From assembly GCA_024180945.1 (NCBI GenBank), contig JAKSGN010000026.1:62001-126000 (forward strand): DNA of 64,000 nt, in the 5' to 3' direction. Under the pieces are notes generated by a model. It had not been told where the DNA came from. It worked only from the letters and a program-made list of their open reading frames with translations, and made no database searches. Below are positions 9,231-18,112 of this stretch, piece after piece (positions within the stretch are counted from its first letter, which is position 1; each line of letters starts with the position of its first letter). Source of the stretch: Macrophomina tecta. Its lineage: Eukaryota; Ascomycota; Dothideomycetes; Botryosphaeriales; Botryosphaeriaceae. The position numbers and the translations under genes were made by a program.

Positions 9231-11086
9231 ACGTGGTTGATAACCGAGCTGCGCATACAACCGAGCTGCGCACCCCACCACCAAAATCCATCCTACCTAC
9301 CTTCAAACGCGATGCATCCACAACACCACACACTGACATCTTCTAACGAAGCGAGAATTAAGCTAGCTATACAATCTCGTAAACGAAACGCGTCTTTAAG
9401 CGAGCGACGCGCTGCGGCCCTCTACGCCGTTCCCCCAAGTACGCTCCGCAGCCGACGCGGTGGAGCGACCCCCCGACGCGATTGCGAGGCCAACGGGCGA
9501 AAGCTCAGCAAGGAAGAGGAGCTAGTGATAGTTGAGCGTATATTGGACCAGGATTTAAGAGGGTTTCCGCCTACGAAGCTTGCTGTGCGAGCAATGGCCG
9601 ATAGGTTGCTAGCAGAGCGGGGTGGCAAGCCAACAGGCAAGCGCTGGGTGGATAACCTCATTAAGCGATCGCCTGCGCTCAGGGTTCGGATGACACGTTC
9701 CTATGATCGCCAGCGAGCCTTGAACGAAGATCCAGAGGTGATTGGCAGGTGGTTCGAGCTGGTGCGCAATATAAAGGCGAAGTATGGCATCCTTGATGAA
9801 GACAGCTACAACTTTGACGAGACTGGCTTTATGATGGGTGTAATCTCGACGCGGTACGTGGTTACAGGCTCAGAAGAACGCTGCGGCAAAGCGAAATTAG
9901 TGCAGCCAGGCGATCGCGAGTGGACCACCGCGATTGAGTGTATCTGTGCCGACGGCTCTGTGATTCCCCCCTTCATCATCTTCGCAGGCAAGAAGCACAT
10001 CTCCACCTGGTACCAGGACGGCCTCGTGCCCGAGGATTGGCCTATTGGAGTCACCGAGAACGGCTGGACGACCAACGAGCTCGGAGTCGAGTGGTTAAAG
10101 CATTTTAACGCGCATACAAAGTCGCGTACCGTGGGCACGCACCGGCTGCTCATAATCGACGGTCACGAGAGCCACAACTCGCAGGATTTCCAGGATCTCT
10201 GTAGGGAGAACAGGATTATCGCTCTCTGTATGCCCCCACACGCGTCGCACCTATTGCAGCCACTTGATGTGGGTTGCTATTCGCCGTTGAAGCGCGCGTA
10301 CGGTGATGAGATCTCGGCCTTGGCGCGCAGGCACGTCACCCATATCTCTAAGACCGAGTTCCTCCCAGCCTTCAGGGCAGCTCACGACCGGGTTTTTAAG
10401 AAGGAGAACATCCTTGCAAGCTTTAGAGGCGCTGGGCTAGTCCCACTAGACCCAGACGCGGTGCTATCCAAGCTTGATGTGAAGCTTCGTACGCCAACGC
10501 CACCTGCCCTAGAGACCACCCCTTGGGAGCCCAAAACACCGCGCACTCTTCACGAAGTAGACTTCCAATCAGCCTTTGTCCTTAATAAGATTCCGCCTCC
10601 TGCAGGTTCTTCGCCAAGTTCCTTGAAAGAAGCTGTGGTTCAGCTAACAAAAGGCACTATAGCGATGGCACACGAACTGGTGTTGTTGCGCGCCGAAATC
10701 ACAGACTTGCGGGAGGCCAATAAGACTCTAACCAAGCGGAAATCAGGCAAGAGGAAGTATATCCAGACTAGAGGGTCGTTGACGGCAGAGGAGGCAGCTG
10801 AATTGATGGCTCCTAGCAACGTAGGTGGGCGGGATGAGGGTGGGGAGTCTTCGAAGAGGGCGCGCACGGGTGGGGATGCGACACAACAAAGGCGCTGCGG
10901 GCGCTGCGGTATGCTAGGACACAATTTGCGTACCTGCAAGCTAGATACTAATGAATTTAAAAATTCTAAATAAACTTGTTGCATTGCAATAGCTTGTTGT
11001 AGTGTTGAGATATTAGCCTGCAAAGTCGCGCGGCATTGGTAGGGTGCGCAGCTCGGTTGTATGCGCAGCTCGGTTATCAACCACGT
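9231..11086 (+). mobile_element. Fot-A: intact Fot1/pogo-like transposon
   Basis: 1856 bp between TA dinucleotides (9229-9230 and 11087-11088), the target duplication of this superfamily. The terminal inverted repeats are identical for 45 bp and match for 49 of 50 bp. Each arm is ACGT plus seven bases, then two tandem 17-bp units, AACCGAGCTGCGCATAC and AACCGAGCTGCGCACCC (9242-9275). One intact transposase gene fills the element. Its right end touches Fot-B, whose terminal repeat it appears to have entered or displaced. Confidence 0.93.
9312..10973 (+). CDS. Fot-A transposase (DD35D, CENP-B/pogo type)
   Basis: 553 residues from the ATG at 9312. An upstream open stretch in the terminal repeat has no ATG. 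The N-terminal 130 residues hold paired helix-turn-helix domains (Psq-like, then CENP-B-like, with LSERRAAALYAVPPSTLRSR and GKRWVDNLIKRSPALR). The DDE/D core shows all three acidic residues: NFDETGFMMG, LIIDGHESHN and LLQPLDVGCYSPLKRAY, with 35 residues between the second and third. A coiled-coil and basic stretch follows, then a CCHC zinc knuckle (CGRCGMLGHNLRTC). It binds the terminal repeats and catalyses cut-and-paste transposition in the nucleus. No damage is visible. Confidence 0.95.
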   Translation: MHPQHHTLTSSNEARIKLAIQSRKRNASLSERRAAALYAVPPSTLRSRRGGATPRRDCEANGRKLSKEEELVIVERILDQDLRGFPPTKLAVRAMADRLLAERGGKPTGKRWVDNLIKRSPALRVRMTRSYDRQRALNEDPEVIGRWFELVRNIKAKYGILDEDSYNFDETGFMMGVISTRYVVTGSEERCGKAKLVQPGDREWTTAIECICADGSVIPPFIIFAGKKHISTWYQDGLVPEDWPIGVTENGWTTNELGVEWLKHFNAHTKSRTVGTHRLLIIDGHESHNSQDFQDLCRENRIIALCMPPHASHLLQPLDVGCYSPLKRAYGDEISALARRHVTHISKTEFLPAFRAAHDRVFKKENILASFRGAGLVPLDPDAVLSKLDVKLRTPTPPALETTPWEPKTPRTLHEVDFQSAFVLNKIPPPAGSSPSSLKEAVVQLTKGTIAMAHELVLLRAEITDLREANKTLTKRKSGKRKYIQTRGSLTAEEAAELMAPSNVGGRDEGGESSKRARTGGDATQQRRCGRCGMLGHNLRTCKLDTNEFKNSK

Positions 11087-12937
11087 TAAGCGAGATGGCC
11101 ACCCAAGCGAGATGGCCACTTTCCACCAACACCAATTGATTAAGTCCTATTTTTCTACCACAACACAACAAATCTACTATAATTTCACTTTAAATCAATG
11201 AACTAGATGATTCTACAGCTTTCTGGCAAGTGCGCGCATTATGGCCGGGTTTGCCGCAAATTCCACAGCTCCGAACGTTCGTACGAGCCCCGCCTACACG
11301 ACTACTACTTTGGCGCATTTCTTCCTCTATCTGCCCATCCACATCCTTTTGATCCAACGAGTCCTGTGCATCTTGTATAGTAAGTGATCCTCCAAGTCGC
11401 ACGCGTGTCTTTTTGGCCCTCCGGCGCTTGCTTAATGCTTCGTTGGCTTTGCGAAGTGAGGAGTTCTCTGCGCGAAGAACAGCCACCTCGTGCATCATAG
11501 CTTTCGGCCCCTTCGCAAGCTGGTTGATAGCATTAAACATTGACGTTGGCGAGCTATTCTGGTGGTTGGAAATGCGAGTCTTAATAAGTTCCGACTGCGA
11601 GGTAGCCTCTCGAGGGTTTTGCGGCGTCTTTGAAACCCAGGGTTGTGCCGTGCTAGGCCGGGAGTTTGGGGGAGTCGGGGTCCGAAGCTGTACATCTAAC
11701 TTGGAAAGCACCCTCTGTGGATCGTACGGTACCAGCCCAGCTCCTACAAAGCCACTTCGTACGTTTCTTTCCGTCATAGAAGCAAAAAAGGCTGTGCGGA
11801 AGGCGCAAAGGAACTCGAGCTTGCTTACGTGATTGATATGCGCGCGCATTAAGTCCTCGATCTGGCGACCGTACGCCTGCTTTAGCGGTCCAAAACAGCT
11901 GACATCTAATGGCTGGAGGTAGTGCGAGGAGTGTGGAGGCATGCAAAGAGTGATAATGTCATGCTCTTGGCAGTAGAGCTCGAATGCGGTCGAGTGGTGG
12001 CTTTCGTGGCCATCGAGTACTAGCAACCGATATTTGCCCTTTGTTCGAGCTGCTGTATGGCGATCGAAGTGTTTAATCCAATCCAGGCCTATGTCGTTTG
12101 TGGTCCAGCCATTGTTGGATGTCGCAATAACCCAATCAGGCGGCAGGTTACATTCCGTATACCAATTGGCAAGATGGTGTTGAGCCGCGAGAATGATGAA
12201 CGGAGGGATGGACCAGCCTTGAGCATTAATGCCTTGGATAACCGTTGCCCACTCCCGGTTGCCAGGCTGGGCCAATTTAGCTTTGCCACGACCATCCGAA
12301 GTGGTTACCACCATGCCGGCAAAAATAATGCCCATCATAAACCCAGTCTCGTCAAAGTTGAAAGAATCCTCATCTAGTATACCGTACTTGGCTTTCACGT
12401 TTCCCACAAGCGAAAACCATTCGCAAATGACCTTTGGATCTTCGCATTTGGCCCTCTGATAATCGTATTTGCGAGAAAAATGCGTGCGCAGCTCTGGTTG
12501 GCGCTTAACAAAGTTGGAGGCCCAGTGCTTGCCGACGCATGGCGCGTCGCGTGCGCGCAATAATTGGTTGGCCATATCTTCCACGCCGCGCAGCCTAGGT
12601 GGAAATGAACGCGTAGATAGCTCGACTATATGCTCAATTACAGCTCTTTCTTCCAGATCCGTAAGCTTGCGCGAGTTGGCTGGAATATCGCGTCGTGCAG
12701 GCTTACCGACCCGTCGGTTTTGCAATGTTGAACGCTGTACGTTATAGATCTTTGCCGCAGCTCTAACGCTTAGATTTTTGTTTTTCTGGTGAGCTTCGAG
12801 GGCTAAATTGATCCTGGCTTCGTATTGAGTGGATTCCATTTTTCGTGGTGGAGGAATTGATGTTGTAGGTAGATGAGGCGCGCCGCGGTGGAAAGTGGCC
12901 ATCTCGCTTGGGTGGCCATCTCGCTTATGGAATACGT
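11087..12937 (-). mobile_element. Fot-B: Fot1/pogo-like transposon with shortened left end
   Basis: The right arm ends in ACGT at 12934-12937 followed by TA, and reads inward as ACGTATTCCAT then AAGCGAGATGGCCACCC and AAGCGAGATGGCCACTT. The left arm has both 17-bp units (11088-11104, 11105-11121), but the outer ten bases are missing because the end of Fot-A abuts directly at TA. So Fot-A either inserted at the CCA-TA-AGCG site in this arm, with later loss of the far side, or the two joined by recombination. The minus-strand transposase is intact. Confidence 0.88.
11190..12839 (-). CDS. Fot-B transposase (DD35D)
   Basis: 549 residues from the ATG at 12839, although the open frame extends further upstream without an ATG. 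Helix-turn-helix regions are seen at the N-terminus (AAAKIYNVQRSTLQNRRVG; GKHWASNFVKRQPELR). The catalytic residues are in FNFDETGFMMGI, LLVLDGHESHHS and YLQPLDVSCFGPLKQAY. The C-terminus has a Lys/Arg-rich segment and a CCHC knuckle (CGICGKPGHNARTC). The domain plan is that of the Fot-A protein, but the two are clearly different families. It is intact and likely able to act on its own 17-bp units. Confidence 0.94.
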   Translation of the reverse strand: MESTQYEARINLALEAHQKNKNLSVRAAAKIYNVQRSTLQNRRVGKPARRDIPANSRKLTDLEERAVIEHIVELSTRSFPPRLRGVEDMANQLLRARDAPCVGKHWASNFVKRQPELRTHFSRKYDYQRAKCEDPKVICEWFSLVGNVKAKYGILDEDSFNFDETGFMMGIIFAGMVVTTSDGRGKAKLAQPGNREWATVIQGINAQGWSIPPFIILAAQHHLANWYTECNLPPDWVIATSNNGWTTNDIGLDWIKHFDRHTAARTKGKYRLLVLDGHESHHSTAFELYCQEHDIITLCMPPHSSHYLQPLDVSCFGPLKQAYGRQIEDLMRAHINHVSKLEFLCAFRTAFFASMTERNVRSGFVGAGLVPYDPQRVLSKLDVQLRTPTPPNSRPSTAQPWVSKTPQNPREATSQSELIKTRISNHQNSSPTSMFNAINQLAKGPKAMMHEVAVLRAENSSLRKANEALSKRRRAKKTRVRLGGSLTIQDAQDSLDQKDVDGQIEEEMRQSSSRVGGARTNVRSCGICGKPGHNARTCQKAVESSSSLI

Positions 12938-12956
12938 TAGCCGAGCTTAATGAATA

Positions 12957-14812
12957 ACGTAGTTTACAAGCGAGCCGCCACTCCAAGCGAGCCGCCACCC
13001 TCACCAACTTTACGCGACGCGTCACCTTTTAACTACAATGGCTCAACCAACCACTACTCGATCAACTCGCAGCGAAACAGATATCTTCCTTGCTATCTCA
13101 GCTATAAATGCGAATCAGATTCAGAGCGAAAGACGCGCTGCACGAACGTTTGACGTCCCCCGAACCACGCTCCGCGACCGACGTGCTGGAGTCGCCTCAC
13201 GACGCGATTGCGAGCCCAATTCGAAGAAGCTTACAAAAGCCGAGGAGGAGGTAATTATTCAACACATACTTGACCTAGATTCGCGAGGCTTTGCGCCTAC
13301 GTTGGATGCAGTGCGGGATATGGCTAACGAACTGCTTGCTGAGCGCGCTGCTGGCCAGGTTGGCACGCATTGGCCAATGAACTTTGTTGGGCGGACTCCG
13401 CAGCTTAAAACTCAATTAAATCGACTATATGATCGCCAGCGGGCCTTGTGTGAGGATCCTAAGGTCCTTAGCGAGTGGTTTAAGCTTGTACAGCGTACGA
13501 AAGAGAAGTACGGCATCCTTGACGAAGACACCCACAACTTCGACGAGACTGGCTTTATGATAGGCAAAATATTGGCTCAGCTCGTTGTTACAGGCTCAGA
13601 GAGGCGCAATCGACCAAAGGCGGTACAGCCAGGCGACCGTGAGTGGATGACTGTCATCCAAGGAATCAACGCTGCTGGGTGGGCGATTCCACCATTCATC
13701 ATCTTCGCGGCCAAGCACCACCTCTCTGCCTGGTATGGGGACGACGATATACCTGGCGATTGGGCCATCGCTGTTAGTGACAACGGCTGGACAACGAATG
13801 AGCTTGGGGTTGCGTGGCTAAAGCACTTCAACAAGCATACGAAGGCGCTTACGGTGGGGACGCATCGGCTGCTGATTATCGACGGCCACGAGAGCCACAA
13901 CTCGCTTGAATTCCAGGCGATCTGTAAGGAGGAGAAGATTATTACCCTCTGCATGCCTCCCCATTCGTCGCACCTGCTCCAGCCGCTTGATGTTGGCTGC
14001 TTCTCACCGTTGAAGCGGGCATATGGGGATCAGATTGGGGGCTTGGCGCGCAACCACATCAACCATATCACAAAGCTTGAGTTCCTACCAGCCTTCAAAG
14101 CAGCCTTTGATAAGTCAATTACAAAGGCTAACATCTGCGCAAGCTTTCGAGGAGCTGGTCTAGTACCGTACGACCCAGATGCGGTGCTATCAAAGCTTGA
14201 TGTGAAGCTTCGTACGCCAACACCACCAGCTGCCCCAGAGGCTGCTCTATGGGAGTCGAAAACACCAAGCAATGCGCGAGAACTAGAGTCTCAATCAACC
14301 CTAATTCGCGATCGGATTCAAAGGCACCAAGATTCGTCGCCTACTTCAATCATTGAGTCGCTTAATCGGCTTACCAAGGGGGCTCAGCTGATGGTGCATG
14401 AGATGGTCTTGTTACGCGATCAGGTGTCCAGCCTTCAGAAGGCAAATGAGGCCGCCACAAAGCGTAAACAGCGCAAAAGAAAGCGGATCCAGAAGCGAGA
14501 CACCTTAACAAAGGCAGAGGGCGAGGAAATTTTTACTCAAAAGAACGTTAATGAGCAACTTGAGGGCGAAATGCGTCGAGGCAAGGCGCGATCTGGTGTG
14601 AGTAGGCAGCAAACAGCGCGCTGTAGGCGCTGTAGGGAGCCGGGGCACAATTCTCGTACGTGCCAAAAAGATACTGGGGAGGCTTCTTAAGCTAGGACAG
14701 TTGTTGTTCTTATTATATTTTAATGCGTTGTTGAACTATATGCGTGTGAAGGCGTAGAAAGCTGGTGGGGTGGACGGCTCGCTTGGATGGACGGCTCGCT
14801 TGTAAACTACGT
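12957..14812 (+). mobile_element. Fot-C: intact Fot1/pogo-like transposon
   Basis: 1856 bp, the same length as Fot-A, flanked by TA (12955-12956, 14813-14814). The left arm is ACGTAGTTTAC followed by AAGCGAGCCGCCACTCC and AAGCGAGCCGCCACCCT. The right arm has the same layout with the variant core AAGCGAGCCGTCCATCC, so the two arms of one element differ in the middle of the unit but not in spacing. It sits inside the transposase gene of the relic Fot-D. Confidence 0.93.
13038..14690 (+). CDS. Fot-C transposase (DD35D)
   Basis: 550 residues starting MAQPTTTRS. It has an N-terminal helix-turn-helix pair (ERRAARTFDVPRTTLRDRRA), a CENP-B-type second domain, and a DDE/D core with HNFDETGFMIG, LIIDGHESHN and LLQPLDVGCFSPLKRAY. 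A coiled coil plus a Lys/Arg tract precede the CCHC knuckle CRRCREPGHNSRTC. The C-terminal part closely resembles the fragment at 19544-19829, which therefore belongs to the same or a sister family. No stops or frameshifts are present. Confidence 0.95.
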   Translation: MAQPTTTRSTRSETDIFLAISAINANQIQSERRAARTFDVPRTTLRDRRAGVASRRDCEPNSKKLTKAEEEVIIQHILDLDSRGFAPTLDAVRDMANELLAERAAGQVGTHWPMNFVGRTPQLKTQLNRLYDRQRALCEDPKVLSEWFKLVQRTKEKYGILDEDTHNFDETGFMIGKILAQLVVTGSERRNRPKAVQPGDREWMTVIQGINAAGWAIPPFIIFAAKHHLSAWYGDDDIPGDWAIAVSDNGWTTNELGVAWLKHFNKHTKALTVGTHRLLIIDGHESHNSLEFQAICKEEKIITLCMPPHSSHLLQPLDVGCFSPLKRAYGDQIGGLARNHINHITKLEFLPAFKAAFDKSITKANICASFRGAGLVPYDPDAVLSKLDVKLRTPTPPAAPEAALWESKTPSNARELESQSTLIRDRIQRHQDSSPTSIIESLNRLTKGAQLMVHEMVLLRDQVSSLQKANEAATKRKQRKRKRIQKRDTLTKAEGEEIFTQKNVNEQLEGEMRRGKARSGVSRQQTARCRRCREPGHNSRTCQKDTGEAS

Positions 14813-15805
14813 TAAGCAGCAATGGCTGGACGACAGACCAGCTCGGATTTGAATGAATCAAGCACTTCAATACGCACACAGAGTCTTATACGAAGGGAGC
14901 CTACCGTCTCCTCATCCTCGATAGTCACAGCAGCCACGCAACGCCCGAATTTGACCAATACTGTATAGCAAATAATATCGTCACGCTCTGTATGCCTGCG
15001 CATACATCGCATCTTCTCCAACCGCTTAATGTAAGCTACTTCTCCCCCCTCAAGCGCTCGTACGGTCAGGAGGTTCAGGAAAGCGTCCGCCAAGGAATCC
15101 ACCATATTAACAAAGATAACTTTCTCGCAATATACTCGAAGGTGCGCCCATTAGTCTTTACGGATCAAAATATCAGAAGTGGATTCCAAGCCACGGGGCT
15201 TATACCGTATAACCCACAACGCGTCTTATCGTCGCTTACCGTTACCAAAACACCCTCTCCACCAGCTACGGCGAACGGACAAGCACCTCAATGGACGTCA
15301 GAAACACCTCATACTTTAGCTCAGCTAGAGAAGCAGGCTCGGCTTATACGGGATCTCATCCAGCGCCAATCTCAGAGCCCGACGAGCCAAGCATTTAGTC
15401 AACTTGTGAAGGGATGTCAGATGGCGATGAATTCAGCTGTGATACTTACAAAGGAGAATTCGGAGCTTCGTACAGCTAATCAACGGCGAAAACAAAAACA
15501 GCAATACCGGCGAAGGTATATTACACAGGGAGGTGCTCTGCAGGCTCAGTAGGGGCAGTTCTTGGTTCACGGGATAGAAAATGGGGAGGAAGAGGCTGAT
15601 TAACGGGAGGCGACAGCTGTACGACAACGTGCGCCGCCTACGTGCAGTAACTGTCATTTACAAGGTCACACAATGCGCCGGTGCCCTGAGATTCAACGAA
15701 CGGTTAGATAGGAATTTTAATTGGATTTAAGGCATTGTGGTGGAATATTTACGCGGTGACGCGTCTTGGGTTTGGTGGGGTGTCCGGATGACTGGTGAAA
15801 CACGT
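14813..15805 (+). mobile_element. Fot-D: 5'-truncated relic, host of Fot-C
   Basis: This is the right half of an element very similar to Fot-G at 26080. It starts at the TA where Fot-C entered, within the codons before S-x-N-G-W of the transposase, and ends with a terminal repeat (ACGTGTTTCACC inward, single 17-bp unit AGTCATCCGGACACCCC) at 15802-15805 followed by TA. The 5' half is not on the other side of Fot-C in recognisable form. Confidence 0.8.
14815..15711 (+). pseudogene. Fot-D transposase relic (C-terminal half)
   Basis: The sequence aligns with the Fot-G transposase from the NGWTT motif to the C-terminal knuckle. The first part is out of a single frame. From 14992 the frame is clean (MPAHTSHLLQPLNVSYFSPL) for 186 residues. 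A stop at 15550 replaces a Gln codon of the intact copy, and another stop lies near 15601. The third catalytic Asp is changed to Asn in LLQPLNV, so it could not act even if expressed. The knuckle region (CSNCHLQGHTMRRC) is still readable after the stops. Confidence 0.85.
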
Positions 15806-15807
15806 TA

Positions 15808-15970
15808 ATGCGATGACCCGCTTACCTGGCACATCCTCGCTGTACCAAGCAGAGAGGTGCTGTCACTTGACGATACCGGACGGCGGCATTGCCCAGCCCT
15901 CGGCGGTGACTCCCTGGATGACTGTAGCCCACTTATGATTGCCTGGCGGGACTGGTAGTAAGGACAATTG
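15808..15970 (-). pseudogene. Fot-E: internal fragment of another Fot transposase
   Basis: Read on the minus strand, this 160-bp piece encodes an internal stretch of a Fot transposase (WATVIQGVTAEGWAMPP, then HLSAWYSEDVPG and VIAL). It resembles the relic in Fot-I near 49260-49390. It stops at the TA where Fot-D is inserted, just before the S-x-N-G-W codons. No terminal repeat remains. Confidence 0.75.
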
Positions 15971-15975
15971 CATAA

Positions 15976-17178
15976 TTACAACGAAAGGGTAAATGGCATC
16001 CCGTCAATATCACTTCTAATGCGATCCTCAGCCTGCTTGATTTGGTCTTCCACGTATGAGCTCAGCTCATCCTTCGCGCTTAGCATTTGGTCATCTAGAC
16101 GCACGTCGACGCAGTCGCTGACGTCCGCAAACAACCCGTCATGAACATATTCGCCTACAGTTCGTATCTCCTCTTCTACCGGATTCAGCCGCTCATCAAG
16201 TTCGACAAGTAAATTGTCCTTCAACTCATGCAAGCTACGGTCGACCGTGCGCTTCATGTTCTCCTGGATTTCTTTGACCAGGGTTTCCATCTGCGCTTTG
16301 TCCTGTCGCATGCGTTGGCCGGCCACTTCGTTCATCTCCTCGCGTAGAGTGCCTCTTAACTCATTGGCGAGGCGCTCACGGAACGCAACATCTGAAAGTA
16401 ACTCTTGTTGGATCTCTTGACGAAAGCTCTCCTTGCACTCGGCGAACAGGTGAGCAGCGACTTCTCGTATCCTGTCATCGTCCGGGGCTCGCAACGGGCT
16501 TCTCTCGGCGCGGCGCTTCTTGCTGGGCTGGCGTGGTGGTGAGGATAAAGCAAGCTCGTCGTACGAGGGAGGGCTGGTCTGCTCATGACTGGCGGTGAGG
16601 GAAAGCTCTTCGACCGACACCACGCGGGCGCCTTGGCCGGAGTACAGTGTTTTCAGATCATGAGAACTTGGGACGGCCGGCCAGTCTTGGCTCCAATCAA
16701 TGGCGCAGATGGATTCGAGAACAGATTTGGATAACTTGCTACTAGGGAAATAGACTGCGAAGTCGGTGATCTGTGCAAGCGATTGGATCGAGCTTAGCAC
16801 TCTCCCAACTTCCTGGTTCTTCGGAACGAGAGGGCCTTGTGGGACCGTGGATGGAAGCACAACGACAACGGGCTTCCGCATCTGGAACCTTAGGCCTACG
16901 GCAGCGGATCTAAGCGCGCTTGTTACGTTATCTGGTAGGCGCGATTCTTCCTCAATACGCTCAAGGCTGTCTGGCGATATGAAGGCGAAGAGAGAAGGCT
17001 TTTGGCGCGGTAGGTTCTTGAGCTGCAGGGGTGCGCGAAGGCGCATCACGGCCGCGGAATCGCTGATATCGAGAGACATTGTACAGGCCAAATTGCTGGT
17101 GTGCTCAACGGCGTACGACTCGGGGCATCTCCCCACAACCACGGCGGGAATGGCGGAGAGGTGGACTCGGACGGGCAT
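15976..17178 (-). CDS. Unknown protein, coiled-coil family with PPSYDE motif (copy 1)
   Basis: 400 residues from the ATG at 17178. The N-terminal 200 residues form an alpha/beta-looking domain (SLDISDSAAVMRLRAPLQL, KPVVVVLPSTVP, NQEVGRVLSSIQSLAQITDF, AVYFPSS). A linker holds PPSYDEL and a basic patch KKRRAERSP. The last 170 residues are charged, heptad-like helices (many E, R, K, L), a probable long coiled coil. No known domain is recognised. A paralogue with the same order of motifs lies at 30469-31899. Unannotated proteins of this plan occur in other Pezizomycotina as far as I recall. It is single-exon and intact, with a debris fragment of a Fot element immediately downstream. A nuclear or scaffold role would be a guess. 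Confidence 0.75.
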   Translation of the reverse strand: MPVRVHLSAIPAVVVGRCPESYAVEHTSNLACTMSLDISDSAAVMRLRAPLQLKNLPRQKPSLFAFISPDSLERIEEESRLPDNVTSALRSAAVGLRFQMRKPVVVVLPSTVPQGPLVPKNQEVGRVLSSIQSLAQITDFAVYFPSSKLSKSVLESICAIDWSQDWPAVPSSHDLKTLYSGQGARVVSVEELSLTASHEQTSPPSYDELALSSPPRQPSKKRRAERSPLRAPDDDRIREVAAHLFAECKESFRQEIQQELLSDVAFRERLANELRGTLREEMNEVAGQRMRQDKAQMETLVKEIQENMKRTVDRSLHELKDNLLVELDERLNPVEEEIRTVGEYVHDGLFADVSDCVDVRLDDQMLSAKDELSSYVEDQIKQAEDRIRSDIDGMPFTLSL

Positions 17179-18110
17179 GGCGTGGGACGATGGCACGACG
17201 AGGGTTTGACGGCGGCAGGCAGGACCTATAAGACGGCGTTAGTGGCGCCGCAAACAGTGCAGAAAACGAAGCCCCTCTGTAGAGGATCCCGCCCACCCAG
17301 GCTTTGGAGTGCTTGGAGCAGCCTTGACTCCGTCTGAAGGCCGAGTTCCCGCACGCGACGGACCGCAGGCAACGGACCCAGCTCGAGTATCGATGAATAG
17401 CGGCATGGCGACTGCCCCTTGTACAGACCCCAGTCCTTCTGCCAAAGGGACCCGGACGGACGTTTGGCAGGTAGGAAGCTGGATGGATGGCCTGCTCACG
17501 AGAAACACGAGAGGTAGTCTTCTGCGTAGTGCGTGCGCGACTACCCGCGGGGGCGGGTACCTTTGGGCCTGGCCACTGCGACGAGGGATAAGGATGGAAG
17601 CGGCAGCGCGATGATGAAATGTTGGCCGGAGAGGTGCAGGATTAATGGTGGTGACGAAGGACGGGATGCGGAGGATGAGACAGACGGGCGCAAGAGAAGG
17701 CCGGGCTCCCGAGGCTTGGCGTTCAGCGCTAGGCCTAAAACGTCGAGCCACTACTCCCCAGCCTCCTGGCAGCAAGCGAAGACCTCCCAGTGCTCTACTG
17801 TGCTGCATCCTTGGGGAGCAGTCTATGCAGAATGGAGCAGACCAAAATCCGCGGAAGCATCGAAGTCGGGCGCGACCAAAGTGGAGCGGAGCGGGTGCAT
17901 GATAGACCGGAACTGCACATCCGCGGCCTTTTGTGGAGACTACTCCACGCAGTAGACACCATTGATTCGCACCTGGCAAATCTCCGATATCTGACGGCCA
18001 AAAGGTGCCCTGCTCGTTTTCCGTGTATTTGCGAGGGACTGAAGCGCAACAAGAAAGCAGATGCTGACACTTGTAGTATGAAAGCAAATAAAGACGAAGT
18101 TCTCTAAGCG
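17179..18110. other. Intergenic, GC-rich, no gene supported
   Basis: Long frames exist on both strands (up to 295 codons on the minus strand), but they are rich in Arg, Pro, Cys and Ser, overlap one another and lack any motif. I treat them as chance frames in GC-rich DNA. The upstream promoter of the gene ending at 15976 must lie here. Confidence 0.45.
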
Positions 18111-18112
18111 TA

